A DNA stretch of 49,070 bases from Parachlorella kessleri (GCA_001598975.1 BBXU01002704.1:1-49070); one strand, 5' to 3'. Positions 11,024 through 22,918 are shown, numbered from the stretch's first letter. Made by a program: numbers and translations. The notes: generated by a model not told the origin, from the sequence alone.

Positions 11024-12565
11024 GCAAGAGCAGCGGCACCTTCCCTACAACCAGCACTCACCGGATCAGGTCTCCCTATCCCAACACAACCTCGCCCGTC
11101 AGCAGCCAACCAGGGGCCTCAGATTCCGCCGCTCACAACAGCAGCCTCAGCCGCTGCGCGCTGCCCTATCCCAATACCGCCTCACCCGCCAGCCTGGCTG
11201 GCTGCTGGACTGGTTCCAGCAGGCGGTAAGAGAGATAGTGCGGCGGCTGGAGGAAGCCCCTTTCCTCGAGCTGGTGCGGTTGCCAGCTGAGGGCGGGTCC
11301 CAGCATCCACATTTGACCAACCAGCCAGTGGCAGAAAGCGCCGTGCCGCTGCCACAGGTGAGCGGTGTGGTATACGCCAACCTGGTGTTAAGGTGGAGTT
11401 GTCTGCGTGTGGTTGAAGCCTGCGGCTTGCACTGAGGCACCCTGCTTGCTTGTGGTGTGACGCAGGAATGCTGGGTACCCTCGATGCAGCCACTCCTCCA
11501 ATACAAGCTGCCACATGCCCACCCTGTTGCCCCCTACTGTTGCAGCTCTGGGGTCGGATAGCAGAGGGTCTCGGCGGCAGCAACCCTGATGTGCTCATTC
11601 TGGTCCAGCAGGTTTCCACCCAGCCAGAGTGCGGCGGCGGCGCAGCAGCAGCGGAGGCGGCCGCCGCCGCTGCCGCCGCAGCGGGCCAGGCAACCGCCAC
11701 AGGCGTCCTGTGTGCCCTGCTGCTGGCGTGCACAAGCCCTGGTGGCACTCGAGGCAAGCCAGGTACTGATATTGACAGACGGATTGGATCAGAAGAGGGT
11801 GCTGGCAGCAGCGGCAGCAGCAGCAGCAGCAGCAGGCATAGGGGGCATGGCAGGAACAGCAGCGGGTCAGGCCAGGAGCCTGGCAGGGGTGACGGCAGCA
11901 ATAACCAGGGTCAACCAAGGCGGCCCAGTAGCGGCAGCGGCAGGGCAGTGCCGGAGATGGAGGGCAGGCTGGCATGTGAGCTGCTGGTGCAGTACAGCCT
12001 TGGCAGTACAGTTGATGCAATGTTGGCAAGCAGCGGCCCTGGCAGCGAGAACAACTCCAGCTTGAACGCCAGCTGTCATGCAGCAGACTCCAATCCAAGT
12101 GGCACAGCCCGTGCCGGTGAGCTGGCAGCGGTATTTGATGCTGCGGCTGCTGCACTGGTTCCCTCCCAGCAGGCACAGCGGGCGGTGGCAGTACCTAATT
12201 GCCAAACTAGCAGCAGTCTTAGGATCCAGCCCGGGCAAGTATCAGATGCAGCCACCCAGGAGCTGCTCCCCACCCGCCACCCCACCTCCCACAGCAGCGT
12301 TCCTGCCCCTGCCACTGCAGGCTCTGCAGCACCAGCCTGCTGCCCTCCCACTACTGGCAGCTGCATGGATGAAGAAGCCAGCACTGGCTGGTACGGCCTG
12401 GTAGTCCAGTCAGAGCAACAAACAGGTGCAGAAGGCTGCTACCTGCTCAAGGTTGTGCAGTCTAGCTGCCCAGCCAGCGTGGCGCCCTGTGTGCACTTCA
12501 GCCTCACCAAAATCAGTGAGAGGGGCCACTTGGAGCAGCAGTTTGTGGACGGCTGGCTGGTGTAA
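11024..12565 (+). CDS. Plant-type conserved protein of unknown function (DUF7804-like), 5' end missing
   Basis: Two exons are supported: 11024-11357 and 11546-12565 (TAA), joined in phase 0. The first ends with a helical stretch containing WFQQAVREIVRRLEEAPFLE. The second starts LWGRIAEGL, then PDVLILVQQV. After about 230 residues of Ala/Ser/Gly/Gln-rich low complexity comes the conserved-looking tail GWYGLVVQ, GCYLLKVVQ, CVHFSLTKI and QFVDGWLV. This order (helix ending EAPFL, a short middle block, then GVVVQ / CYLLKT / THF-L-R / WL) recalls a family of plant proteins of unknown role that I remember as DUF7804. That match is from memory and is an inference. The low-complexity insert is coded by GCAGCAGCGG-type triplet runs. 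The stop codon itself lies in GTGTAAG, which contains TGTAA. The start of the first exon is uncertain because its first ~45 residues are compositionally odd. Confidence 0.55.
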
Positions 12566-14883
12566 GGCAGCGAGAGAGGCAGGCCACCGTCATAACGGGG
12601 GTGGAAGTGGGCGGCAGTCAAAGGCAGCAGTTTGTGGACGCCTGGCTGCAGCGAGTCTTGTCTAGTCGAACAGCGTACCGCCACCTGATCTGATACTGTT
12701 GTGGGTCACTATGTGGTGAGGCAGCGTGTACTATGCAGTGAGGTTTGGGCACCTTACCAAGAGGAGGATGGGGGGAGAGGGGCCCGCGACTGAGGCTACA
12801 GTTTGAGTTGAGAAGGCATGCGCGTGACAAGAGGGTGACACTGTTGCATCAGGGGGCCAGCTGCATCAGTAGTCTGCGTGTTGGGTATGTTGTTGGTAGC
12901 TTACAGCGTGGCCAGCATGCCTGACTTCCCTGGGTTCATGCATTCCATTGCAAAGGCTTTCCCAACCTGCACCTGCCAGCCTGTGCTGTTCAGAATGCTT
13001 CGCCTCTCAGGGACACCCAGGTTGGCAAATGCGGTAAAGGTGGCCGGCCAGTTTGAACAGAGGTGGCGTAGGCAGGAGGGCAAACTGGACTGACCTTACT
13101 CCAGGTGGAGGTTCAAGGAAGCCTTGTCAGCTTTACGGCTAAGCATTATGCTCAGCCTCTGCCGGGAAACGCTTTGAACCCTAATGAGTTCTGGTGTGTA
13201 ACTGAGAGCTGTTCGGAACCAAGTGGCAGATGTATGGCAGTGCAATGCCGCAGCTAGCAGAATTAGCTGCCAGCGAAAGTAGTAGGTTAGGGGCGGCCAG
13301 TGCAGGACTGTCGGCGACTCTGTCGCCTCCAGTGGAGGAGCGTGAGGTGGCATATCCAACCTCAGGCAAGCAGTATCCCAATCCTGTCAAAGCTTATGTC
13401 AAGTTGCTTGCATATGTCCCTATCCCGCTCATGCTAGCCCCTGGCAAAAGAGCAACTCTTTCTTGCACACCCTTGCATTGCCGCTGGTGTGTCCCGCTAT
13501 ATGCTGGGTGCACAAGTGAGCCTCTGCGAGCCCCTGCCTCACTAGTGCTGACAGCCCATGCATTCAGCTCAGCCAGCACGCTTGGGCAGTTCAGATCACC
13601 TGCCAGCATCGATGATGGATATTCTCCACCTTGGCTGGCTCGTGTCTCGCCTTTCGAACAGGCTGATCAAAGGACACCCGCAAGAACCTGCCTTTCCTGC
13701 CAAGCCTCCACACCAACTCCTACCGACCCCTGCCCTGCCCTGAGCGCTTTTGTTGTCCGAGGCTGGGATCCTTTCACAAGCAGTCCCCTGGGTCTAGAGC
13801 CGCCCTGACCTTCCCAGATGTTGAGCTGCACTGCCCTTGGAAGTCAGAAGCAATAATGCTGGCAGAGGTCTAGGCCACCCTTATACTCTAAAGCAACCTG
13901 GCTCCAGTGACGGGGCATATACTTGATTTCTACCGTTCTGCCGTGCCTAGGTACCAGATCATGTACAGCGCAGCCTGTTCTCTTGAAGCCACGGGTGGCA
14001 TCTGGGGTCCACACAGCCGCCACCCTGGCTACGATGGCACAAGCCGAACATCAGAAATCTTCCGCGAGTCTCCCTTGAATTCGTTACCTTGGCGACCCCG
14101 TCACGATGCATACTTGCCTCCACGGGTCGTTTCATCCTTCCCAAGTGGCTCTTTAGCTGGCATTCGAGCCTCCCTTCTCGCCCCATACTGGCTCCTACCG
14201 TCGCTACATTGTCCCCTACAGACCATTGAACTGGTCTTGCAAAGTGCAAGGCAAATTGCCTCATTACCTCAAAGACCAGGCCGGCCTGGGCCCGGCGTAA
14301 TTTTGCGTCGACAGGGCGTAAGGGTGCGCAAACGGCTGATGGCGGGACCTGCGCCAAAACTCGCGGTGGTAGACACCAAGAAACCACCTGGAAGCGAGCT
14401 TACGTTTCTCGTCAACGGTCATCTCCCGGCTTGCTTTGAATCTTCCCTAAGCGACCAAGACAACGCACTGTCATGGAAACCACCGGCCTAATCATGACCG
14501 GCTCAGGCGAGCTTCGTTGCCGCACCAGGTGTGTAATTCCTTGCAGCGCATGACAGGAGCCGCCGATCTGCGCTTGAGGTTTGGCGGAGGGCGGACGTCA
14601 GCAGGGGACGTCAGCACCGGACCGAGCCCCACTCTTGCAGTCTGAAAGCAGCATGAACTTCAGTTTACCGCGGAGATGGCGGCGCTGACCTTCTGTAGGG
14701 AGCGATCAGCCTTCCGGCGCTTGCAGGCCTCGGCTGTGGTGGCCATGCCCCCCCACGGTCAGGGGCAAGTATTCAGAGGCATACGCACCAAAGTGGAGAC
14801 CTGGGAGCCTTTTTAGGACCTCTTTGTTAAACGAGCTGTCGTAGCTGTCTAACGCCTCTTTCCCCTGGTGACTGCTGCTGCAG
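12566..14883. other. Stretch without a supported gene
   Basis: About 2.3 kb. Open frames at 13230-13808 and 13907-14491 (+) overlap comparable open frames on the other strand and show no motif I know. A short ATG frame at 14676-14768, followed by GT, could be a 5' exon of the next gene, but its phase does not match the acceptor at 14883. Confidence 0.35.
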
Positions 14884-15520
14884 TATCCCTTTGGAAACTG
14901 GCGAGTCTCGGCTGCTGCAGTACGCCCCTCAGGCCAAGCGCATGCGCTGCTGCGGCGACTCGCAGTCCTTCTCTTTCAAGCAGCCTGCCCAGCGAGGCCC
15001 AGGCACGCTGTTCCCCTGCAATAGCGCTCCCATTAGCAGCAGCAGCGGTGGGGGCCCTGCGCCGTGCTTCAGCTGGGGCGGTGGCAACTCCCTCACCGGC
15101 AGCTTTGGAGTTGCCAGCGGCGGCAACAGCTTCACAAGCAGCGGCAGTGTCACTAGCGGTGCTGACTGCCCCCCAAGGCTTGTCTTTGGGGGCTTCCGTA
15201 CCGCTACCTGGGGCGTGTCACCCTTTGACTGTGCAGACGGTGCGGGCAGCCTGGGCGCCACACCCACCAACAGCGACGGGTACAACGCTGCTGCCGGCGC
15301 CGGCAGCATGTTTAGTAGCGGCGCACTTGAGGGACGAAGTGCCGAGCAGCAGTGCGATGCGGGCGGCGCGCCGCCCTCGCCGCACACCCCCAGTCCTTTC
15401 GGGACCAGCTTGTTTCGCAGCAGCATTGAGCATCTGCCGTCGCTGCAGGTGCACCAGCAGCGGCAGCAGCAGCAGCAGTGGTTGGCTGTCAGCCAGGCCC
15501 CAGGACCTGTGCAATGGTGA
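14884..15520 (+). CDS. Unrecognised Ser/Gly/Gln-rich protein, terminal exon
   Basis: An exon starting after a CTGCTGCAG acceptor stays open for about 211 codons to TGA at 15518-15520. It opens with IPLETGESRLLQYAPQAKR, which looks like a conserved block, and then becomes Ser/Gly/Ala-rich with repeated GGNS, SGS and SFG-type motifs. Near the end come FGTSLFRSSIEHLPSL and a glutamine run. The base composition and third-position GC match the neighbouring genes. The upstream exons and the start codon were not found, so this may be one exon of a longer gene. I do not recognise the family. The FG and SFG motifs are too few to call it a nucleoporin. Confidence 0.45.
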
Positions 15521-16916
15521 GCAGCTAGCTATATGAGGGTGGTGATTTGGCAGGGTTTGATATGGCTGGAAGGGCAGCTGCTAGCGGGTTGTTTGGAAGG
15601 GCTGCGGGGGGCTAGCTACTTCGTACGACATTGCGCTAGAGTTTCCTGCACTGTGAAGGAAAGTCGTGGTTTGTGGCTGATGCAAACCCTGCCTGGATTT
15701 TCCCATGAGGGCCGTGATGTATGTACGCAATTGGCGCCTGCTTGCTTGATACCGTGAAGTGGCGAGTTGTGTTGAAAGGAGTGCAGTTGCTGCCATTTGT
15801 TGGATGAGCCCCCTCCCCCTATGGCCCCAGGCCGGTGTTGTTGATTTAGAGGTGCGTATGAGACTGGCGGGCTTGGGTTTTTGGGGAGGTGTGACACATG
15901 CTGGGCCGACAGTTTTGACCCATCAAATCCTTGAAAAATTTGTGGTGCTTGCATTGCTCATGGCCCGTGCTGCAGTCAGCCGCCGCGGCACGTTGTATAC
16001 ATACTACCCATGCCTCCTTTGCTGGCTTACATGCAGCTGGCAGCTTGCCTGCCACCTTTGTGTCCAACACTTGGTCTTTTCCAATTGGATTCTGTCGCAG
16101 ATTTGGCAGTCGTGGATTTGGCTGGCGGTCGTGTTTTGTCCTACCTGCAGCAATGTGTTAGCATTCGGTGTTGTGACAGCAGGGTGTGGTGCATGGTGCG
16201 CTTGTGCGCCAGCATCACTTATGCAGCTCTGTCATGTCGCAGGCTTTAATGAGCTTCCCAGGTGTTTTGCTACTCATGCACACTGCGTTTCCTCTGGCAC
16301 TGCCCGGCGCGTTGCCTGCTGGCCCCCGTTGGCCAGCCTCAGTAGACTGTGATGTCGCATTTGATATCGTTTCATTAGAGTGGTAGCGTGCTTTCGGCTT
16401 TGGCATACCAGCTTTGCTGCGGAGCTGTAGACGTTGTTCGGTATGTATGTTTGGTTTGGGTGTCATCCTTGGCCACAAATCACAAATGCTTGTAAGAACC
16501 TGGGCTTCACGTGACAATTGACAAAGTATGGATCAGGCCTCAGGCAAGCCCCAGAGCATAAGTGCACTGCCCCTGTCACCACAAGTTCGCCGTCCCCTCT
16601 GTTCGCACGACCAGCCACCCTGAATAAAGTACTAAAGGAAATGGAGGAGTTATTGTGTCCAGCGTGTAGAAAGGGCTCAGGCTCTGCCGCATTGTGCGGG
16701 CCGTGCCTGTTGCTTAGCACGATGCCTGCTGAAGTGCTTGGCTTGTTTCACAAGCCCTAACACAGACTTGGATGCTCTGGTGACGCTATAATTACGTGTG
16801 ACATCAATCACCCTCGTAAGTCAAACAGTGCTCCATCAAAGTACTAGTACTACGCAATTCTCACCAATTAGAATTTGGACCTGTTTGCTGGAAAGTCTGC
16901 ACCACTATCTACTGCC
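15521..16916. other. Stretch without a supported gene
   Basis: About 1.4 kb of AT-richer sequence with no family motif. TGTAA at about 16488 could be a distant polyadenylation signal for the upstream gene. The promoter of the next gene presumably lies at its right end, but no TATA-like element stands out. Confidence 0.35.
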
Positions 16917-19900
16917 ATGGCGATCAGCAAGCAGGATGGCAAGCGCCCTGTGCGGGTTGCCACCCTCCTGCCCTCAGCGACCGAGATTCTGTGGGTGGTG
17001 GCTGGAGACTATCCGGACAAGTGCCAGCTGGTTGGGCGGTCGCACGAGTGTGAGTTGCTGTGGCTGGGCATGTCTGGCATGTCCGAGTAGACTCTGGGCT
17101 GGGACAAACAAGCGGACACTTTTAGGTGCCTAGGACTGTGGTATGTCGCCGCAGAGTTTCGGTATCCCCTGCTAAACTCAGCAAGGTGATTGCCAAGTAA
17201 TCTTATGTCTCAGTTTGCTTGGCAACCTCGAAGGACCGCTGTGACTTCTCTCTGTACCCACAGAGGTACCCACAGCACTCACCCTCCTCCCTCGTAGCAC
17301 GTATGGCACACTCAGATTCTTACATTTCACAAGAGCTACCGGAACCTAAACTTCCTCCTCACCCTCTTGCCCGCAATTTGCCAAGCGCTTGAAGCTTTCC
17401 CCTCCTTCCCAATGCTGCCCAATGCGGTTCACGCTGTGATCTCCCCTCCTTGCCTGCAGGCAGTGAGCCTGAACATGCCAGGTCTTCCCTCATGCCGATC
17501 TTGCCAACAAAGTGCTTTCTGCCTAAAAGCACTTGCGTGCCTTGCTGCCCCTCCTGTAGGTGACTGGCCTGAGCTTGTGAAGTCGCTGCCCGTCCTTACC
17601 GGTGCCAAGAATGCCTTTGAATCTTCCAAGCAGATGGACGAGGCTGTGAGATCTACACTAGCCAGTGGGGAGTCGCTGTATACCCTAGACATCACGACAC
17701 TGCAGGTGGGTGGAATGAGGGGAACAGCATGACCTTACAGTGGTAGTGGCCAGCCGGTTGCAGAGGCTGTACACCCAGCGTAATGCGAGGCGCACCAGCG
17801 GCATGCGTGGGCTAGTGTTTTGGTTGCAAAGCCCAAATGACTCTGGTTGGGATGCCTGTTGCGCACGTTGCATGTGTCCCATGGCTGTCTCTTGTGGCGG
17901 CTGGAGCCAGGTGTGGTTTTATGGCTCCACTGCTGCCCTGTATGCTCCGGGTCCTAGGGTGAAGGGTCACCTGAGGGTCAGTACCTATTGATTTGCACAA
18001 CATAATTGTCAGAGCTTGCAACACGCTCCCCATTCCCAAGCGGCTGTGTCACCCTTTGCGGATATCGAGATGTGTGGATATGCACCACGGTACCCGAGGC
18101 GGGTTGCGGAAAGTTCGGTGTGACATGGTTCAGCAATGCAGGCCTGTGCAGCAGCATCTTGAAGGGAGCATGTGCAACCTAACATCGGGCCCAGCTGTAC
18201 CAAGAACCTGTACGAGCCACCAGAGCAGCCACTTGCTCCTCAGTCCCTCAGTCATTGACCCGTGGCCTTCATGGGGCCTTGCAGGAGCTCCGTCCAGACG
18301 TGGTCATTACTCAGAGCCTATGTCACGTGTGCTCTGTCAACTACTGCCTGGTGGAGCGACTCACAGCGCAGATGGACCCACAGCCCCAGCTAGTCGACCT
18401 CAACCCCCAGAACCTTGATGTGAGTACACACTCTAATCTAGTGTGGATTTTGCAACAGCTGGTAGGACAGGTGCTATGGCTTTGGCTTCAGCTAGTCGAC
18501 CTCAACCCCCAGAACCTTGATGTGAGTACACACTCTAATTTAGTGTGGATTTCGCAACATCTGGTAGGACAGGTGCTATGGCATTGGCCACAGGTAGTCG
18601 ACCTCAATCCACAGAACTTGATGTGAGTGCAGCCCCCGTTGCATTATGCCACAAGAAGCTTGCACCTGGCAGGTCTGAGTTGCACAGAGTTTGGGTTAAG
18701 CGGGGTGAAGCACTTGTCACAGAGTGGTATCGCTAAGTGATTGATGTTGGCTGCCTCGTGAAGACATGGCAACAGGTGATATGGACATGTAGCAGTCAAC
18801 GTGATAGTTGCATTGGACTCTTCAAGAGCTGGGACCTGCCGCGGGGCACATGGCAGGCTTCATGTTCCTGTTTGCTGCCTGCAGGACGTGCTGCAGGACA
18901 TGCAGAAAGTGGGTGATGCAGTGGGACTGTCGCGTGAGGCAGCAGGCAAGGTGGGGCTCCTCTGCCAACACTGGTTGTTGATGGATAGCAGGGGCCCAGC
19001 TGGGTGGTACATGATTCTATCCACTGCTGTCTGCAGCCTTGCTGCACTAGGGAATGTTAAAGGGTGGCAGGCAATGCGAGCAAGGAGGAGGTAGGGGTGA
19101 ACCGAACTGGCAGGGCTGGATGCAGTTATGCTCGGTTATACACCTTGCGGCCCTTGCGGCCCTTCTCTGCGTAACCACCCGGCAAGCCGGAGCCATTTGC
19201 CATGATAAGCCCCCCCACCCCTCGGCCTCTAGACCCCCTACCAGTGTGCCGTTGTGCAGGTGCAGCACCTGCAGGACCGCATAGCGGCAGCGGTCAGCAC
19301 AGCGGGCGCAGCAGCAGCGCAGCGGCAAGCCAAGGGATTGCCACCACCAAGGGTTGGGTTCCTTGAGTGGACGGATCCGCTCTTCATCGGGGGCCACTGG
19401 ACACCCCAGCTGATACACATGGCGGGCGGGGAGCACCCACTGAACCCACCAAAGTGAGCCAGTCTATGCACTCCCTTTCACCTGCCTTGCCCAGTTCTCA
19501 CCCAAAGTGAGCTGCCTTCCTCCTGCTGTGATATGTTGCAAACGCCCTGAGTGTCCTGGGGTGTGACTTCTACACCGGAAGCCCCTGACAGCTCCTGTAC
19601 AGCCAAGCAGCCCTGGCTTGACTGTGGGAACGGTAGCGGCACTGCTGGAAAGTCCCCCCGTCCCGCCGTGGCATGATGTCCTTTTGGTTTCCCATGCTGT
19701 CTTACCTGCCCTGCGCTGTAAGACTGACAGTGGCCCAGGTTCTTGGCAGGTCCCTGGGACTGTGCTAGCCTCCGATGGCAGTCTGTGCCACGTTAGTCTG
19801 TGACAACTCAGCATGGCCAGGGCAACACGGCAGAGTCACATGTCTGCGTGCAGGGACAGGCGGCGGCGCTGGCAGGTCCTATGCTGAGCCCAGGACCAGC

Positions 19901-21101
19901 TCCCGGCCTGGACCGCCTGTGACGTGTCTTACCACCCCCACCCTACTGTCCATGTGCCCCCGATTGCAGGGACGGTGGCGGCGCTGGCAAGTCCTTCACC
20001 GTCGAGCCGGAGCAGCTGCTGGCCTGGACTGCCTGAGACGTTTCTTACCACCCCCACCCTACCGTGCATGTGCCTCTGACTGCAGGGACGGTGGCGGCGC
20101 TGGCAAGTCCTTCACCGTCGAGCCGGAGCAGCTGCTGGCCTCCGACCCTGACTGGCTCATCATCTGCCCATGCGGCTTTGAGATCCCCCAGGCCCTGCGT
20201 GAGATGCGCATCATGGTGGAGGCTCCCTGGTGGTGAGTAAGCATGTGTCAGCGAGTAGGGATTGGAGGCGGCTGGCTGACTAATTGTTAGTTCCCTCTCT
20301 GCGGGTTGGAGATCCGCCATGCCCGACATGAGTGGCCCACCATAAAGGACGCCCCTGTTAGTGACTCCTTCCTTCCGCGTGCGGGTGATGGACCACCTGG
20401 TGGCCGATCGGTGTGAATCAGTCACCGGCTGCATGGGAGGTGGCTGTGTACACTTATGCGGTAGCAGGGGAGGAGGCCCTCTCTCTCTCCTGGAGGACAG
20501 GAATTGCTTCTGTGATGCCCAGGGGGACGTGTAACCTATGCGGGCCCAGGACTGAGGAACGACTTTGACACTACTGGTGTTGGCTTCCCACCTTTGCAGG
20601 AACCAGCTTCGGGCTGTGAGGGAGGGGCGAGTGGTGATTGTGGACGGCGACCACATGTTTAACAGGTGCGCCACCACAGCAGTGAGACTGCACTGCCGTG
20701 TACGGGAAGGGCGACTCCAAGCATACAGCTGGGAGACTGGGTGTGGTTTCGGCTGGATGGCTTGGTGCTAGTGGGACCTGCAGACCGGCCAGGCGAACAT
20801 TTTGGCTGTCGAAGCACAGGGTGACCCTTGGATTCAGTAGCCTTTTGTTGGACTTCCTAGCGAACTCTGCAGGCCCCTGATGTGGAGGTGCCCGGCATCT
20901 CCCAACAAGCTGGTTACCTCCGTCAGAAAGGCGCCCATTGACTCACGGCTCATTGACTCAATGTTGACTCGTTGCAGGCCAGGCCCCCGCCTTGTAGAAG
21001 CCCTAGAGTTCCTGGTGGGCCTGCTACATGACAAAGGCGATGTCATCCCCCACGACTTCCCATATGAGATGTGGCAGCAGCACCCAGGAGAGCAGCTCTG
21101 A
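16917..21101 (+). CDS. BtuF/TroA-like substrate-binding protein (cobalamin-binding family)
   Basis: Eight exons join in phase: 16917-17049, 17560-17705, 18285-18419, 18885-18950, 19260-19453, 20086-20232, 20600-20665 and 20978-21101 (TGA), giving 336 residues. Landmarks follow the order known from bacterial BtuF and related proteins: VATLLPSATEIL near the start, GRSHEC-DWPELV, LPVLTGAK, LRPDVVITQSLCHVC, then a helix with VLQDMQKVGDAVG. After these come VGFLEWTDPLFIGGHW, the PDWLIICPCGF block, and AVREGRVVIVDGDHMFNRPGPR at the end. BtuF is the periplasmic vitamin B12-binding part of the BtuCDF importer. Eukaryotic relatives are soluble proteins of unknown role. The start ATG sits in GCCATGG and no signal peptide follows it, so a cytosolic location is likely. 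Corrinoid binding is an inference from the family. Three junction duplications crowd its introns. The UEV gene follows on the same strand 650 bases downstream. Confidence 0.88.
18486..18626 (+). repeat. Two downstream copies of exon 3 end of the BtuF-like gene
   Basis: The exon end coding LVDLNPQNLD with donor GTGAGTACACACTCTAAT (true donor 18420) recurs at 18489-18540 and 18595-18626. The unit is about 105 bases, and the second copy includes the whole intron stretch between donors. The third copy is slightly shortened. Confidence 0.85.
19851..20085 (+). repeat. Two upstream copies of exon 6 start of the BtuF-like gene
   Basis: A 116-base unit runs from CAGGGACGGTGGCGGCG through ACCACCCCCACCCTA. 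It occurs twice before the true exon, with acceptors ending at 19853, 19969 and 20085, a spacing of exactly 116 each time. The nearer copy is almost identical to the true exon over its first 60 bases; the farther is more diverged. The spacing is not a multiple of three, and both upstream copies meet TGA. Confidence 0.85.
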
Positions 21102-21136
21102 GTAATATTAGGTCCAGGGTTACCGGATGCCCGACC

Positions 21137-21164
21137 CCCCCCCCCCCCCCCTCCCCCCGCCCCA
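21137..21164 (+). repeat. Poly-C tract downstream of the BtuF-like gene
   Basis: About 28 bases nearly all C, starting 35 bases after the stop codon and so probably in the 3' UTR. Confidence 0.8.
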
Positions 21165-21307
21165 AGGTAGTTAGTTTTTGTTGATGGTGGCTGGAATGCG
21201 AACAAAGGCGAGGTTGCCGTGAAAATACTGACACAGCTGGATGCAACAACTGGGTGCAAGTGCTCTGGAGAGACTGCGCACCCAGCGCTGGAGCACGTAG
21301 GAGTATT

Positions 21308-21372
21308 AGCATGGGTGGCAGGTAGTGCGAACAGGGAGTGAGTTGAGCTGGACTGACAGGGCTGGATGCAGA
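21308..21372 (+). repeat. Dispersed ~60-base repeat, copy 2
   Basis: The core GGTAGTGCGAACAGGGAGTG followed by TTGAGCTGGACTGACAG also occurs at about 5345-5388 (+), and in reverse complement at about 23357-23420. This copy and the minus-strand copy continue with GGCTGGATGCAGAATG or a close form. Three copies in two orientations suggest a short interspersed element, not a local duplication. Confidence 0.75.
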
Positions 21373-21751
21373 ATGGGCCTGAGTATTGTCATGCCAGGAC
21401 GGTGAAGCAATCGTTCATGCAGCCCATGTCATGCAGCAGAGGCAGGACAGGAAGGATGGATTAGACAAGGAATGGCATGCAGATTCACAGCTGGAATCTT
21501 GCTAACCTAATGCATGGCAGATGCGGCCTTCCTACCCTGTGTGCAAAGGCTCCTCCTGAGGTCAAGGTCAAGGCCAAGGTCAATGGATGCCCACGAGAAC
21601 TGCCATGTACCCAGGGTGTCCTATGTGTACCGCCCATATATGGCGACCACACTGGGGACGTAAAGGGTGATGCCCTCCATTCTACAAGCTGTAAGCTCCA
21701 GACACACATTGGCTAGGGCGCTGTATTAATTGATCACACCGGTTGAGCAAG

Positions 21752-22918
21752 ATGATGCCCGGCGGTGGAGGCAGCGTTGTTGGTACGCAACCTAGTCTGC
21801 AATATCGAAAAGCCTGGTATCTCAACACGGGATAATACATGGAGCTGAGATGACTTACTTGCCTGCCCTTGCAGTTCCGAGGAATTTCCGTCTCCTTGAG
21901 GAGCTAGAAAAAGGAGAAAAGGGGTTGGGCGATGGAACAGTCAGCTATGGGATGGACAATGCGGACGACATGCTTATGCGGCACTGGACGGGAACCATAA
22001 TCGGTCCTCCTGGGGTGAGTCCTGCTCCACGGCGGTGCTCTGTATGTCGGCAGCTGTTGCAAAGGCACGCAGCTCTTTCTGTACCTTAGCTGCCTATAAC
22101 GGGTGCACTGAGCTTGTGCCGTCAGCTGCAGTCTTACTCCGGTCGTGCAAGCACAACGGCAGGGCTCGCCCCAGGCGTGCGCTTGGCTTGGCACCTGAAC
22201 AGGTCGTCGCAACATTATGCAAGCGTGGCTGCTGTGTTGGTCCCAGCAATGAGCTATTGTGCACCTGTGCCCTGCTGCAGACGGTTCATGATGGAAGGAT
22301 ATATACCCTAAAGATTTACTGCGATGAGCAATATCCCAACAAGGTTGGCACAGCTGCACATAACCTGCGCCCTGCCCTAAGTGGCTGCCCCTTGTTCACT
22401 ATCGGTTTGGTGTCAAGTCGATTGCTCAAGCCACTGTAAAGGGCTGTGCGATGGGGTTCGCTATTTTGCTGCAGCCTCCGGCAGTCAAGTTTTCAACACG
22501 GGTCAATATGTCTTGTGTAGCGTCCAATGGAGTGGTGAGTGGCCTTTCAGCTGTTGGCATTGGCGTTGCTTATTGGAGGGCTGCTGGGCTCCACCAGGCG
22601 ATTCTGTGCAACAGCCGCGTCTTCCCTGGCAAGCGGCCCATGTATTGCAGTGCAGTGCGATGGATGACAGGCGCCCTGTGAAAGGTGCAGCACCAATAAC
22701 GGTTGCCCTTGGTGAAGGTTGCGTATGGAAGCCCACATGGCGCGAAGTTCCCACCAGTGCTGTTGGCTGATCTGCAGGTTGATCCCCGCAGTTTCCACAT
22801 CCTTGGCAACTGGAACCGCAACTACACCATGGAGACAGTGCTAACAGAGTTGCGGCGCGACATGGCAGCGCCCCATAACCGCAAGCTGCCACAGCCACCG
22901 GAGGGCGCGCAGTACTGA
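21752..22918 (+). CDS. UEV1: Ubiquitin-conjugating enzyme E2 variant (UEV1/Mms2)
   Basis: Five exons, 21752-21782, 21875-22014, 22281-22343, 22475-22534 and 22778-22918 (TGA), close to 144 residues, the normal size for this family. The protein shows [17 protein letters not shown], the DGTVSYGM block, [29 protein letters not shown], then [17 protein letters not shown] and [15 protein letters not shown] at the end. UEV proteins keep the E2 fold but lack the catalytic cysteine. They pair with Ubc13 to build K63-linked ubiquitin chains in post-replication repair and signalling. The Phe in the RNF motif corresponds to the residue that packs against Ubc13. The start is an ATGATG pair; the first exon codes only [10 protein letters not shown] and is fixed by splice phase. 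TGTAA follows the stop by about 40 bases. Assignment is firm; which UEV paralogue is not. Confidence 0.95.

Noticed and set aside
13230..14491. Open frames of about 190 codons (+) and 140 codons (-)
   Set aside because: Open on both strands through GC-rich composition, with no motif and no splice context.
20086..20130. GGGAGKS in exon 6 of the BtuF-like gene as a Walker A P-loop
   Set aside because: The residue that should be Gly is Asp, and the exon lies in the middle of a substrate-binding fold with no Walker B. It is a Gly-rich loop.
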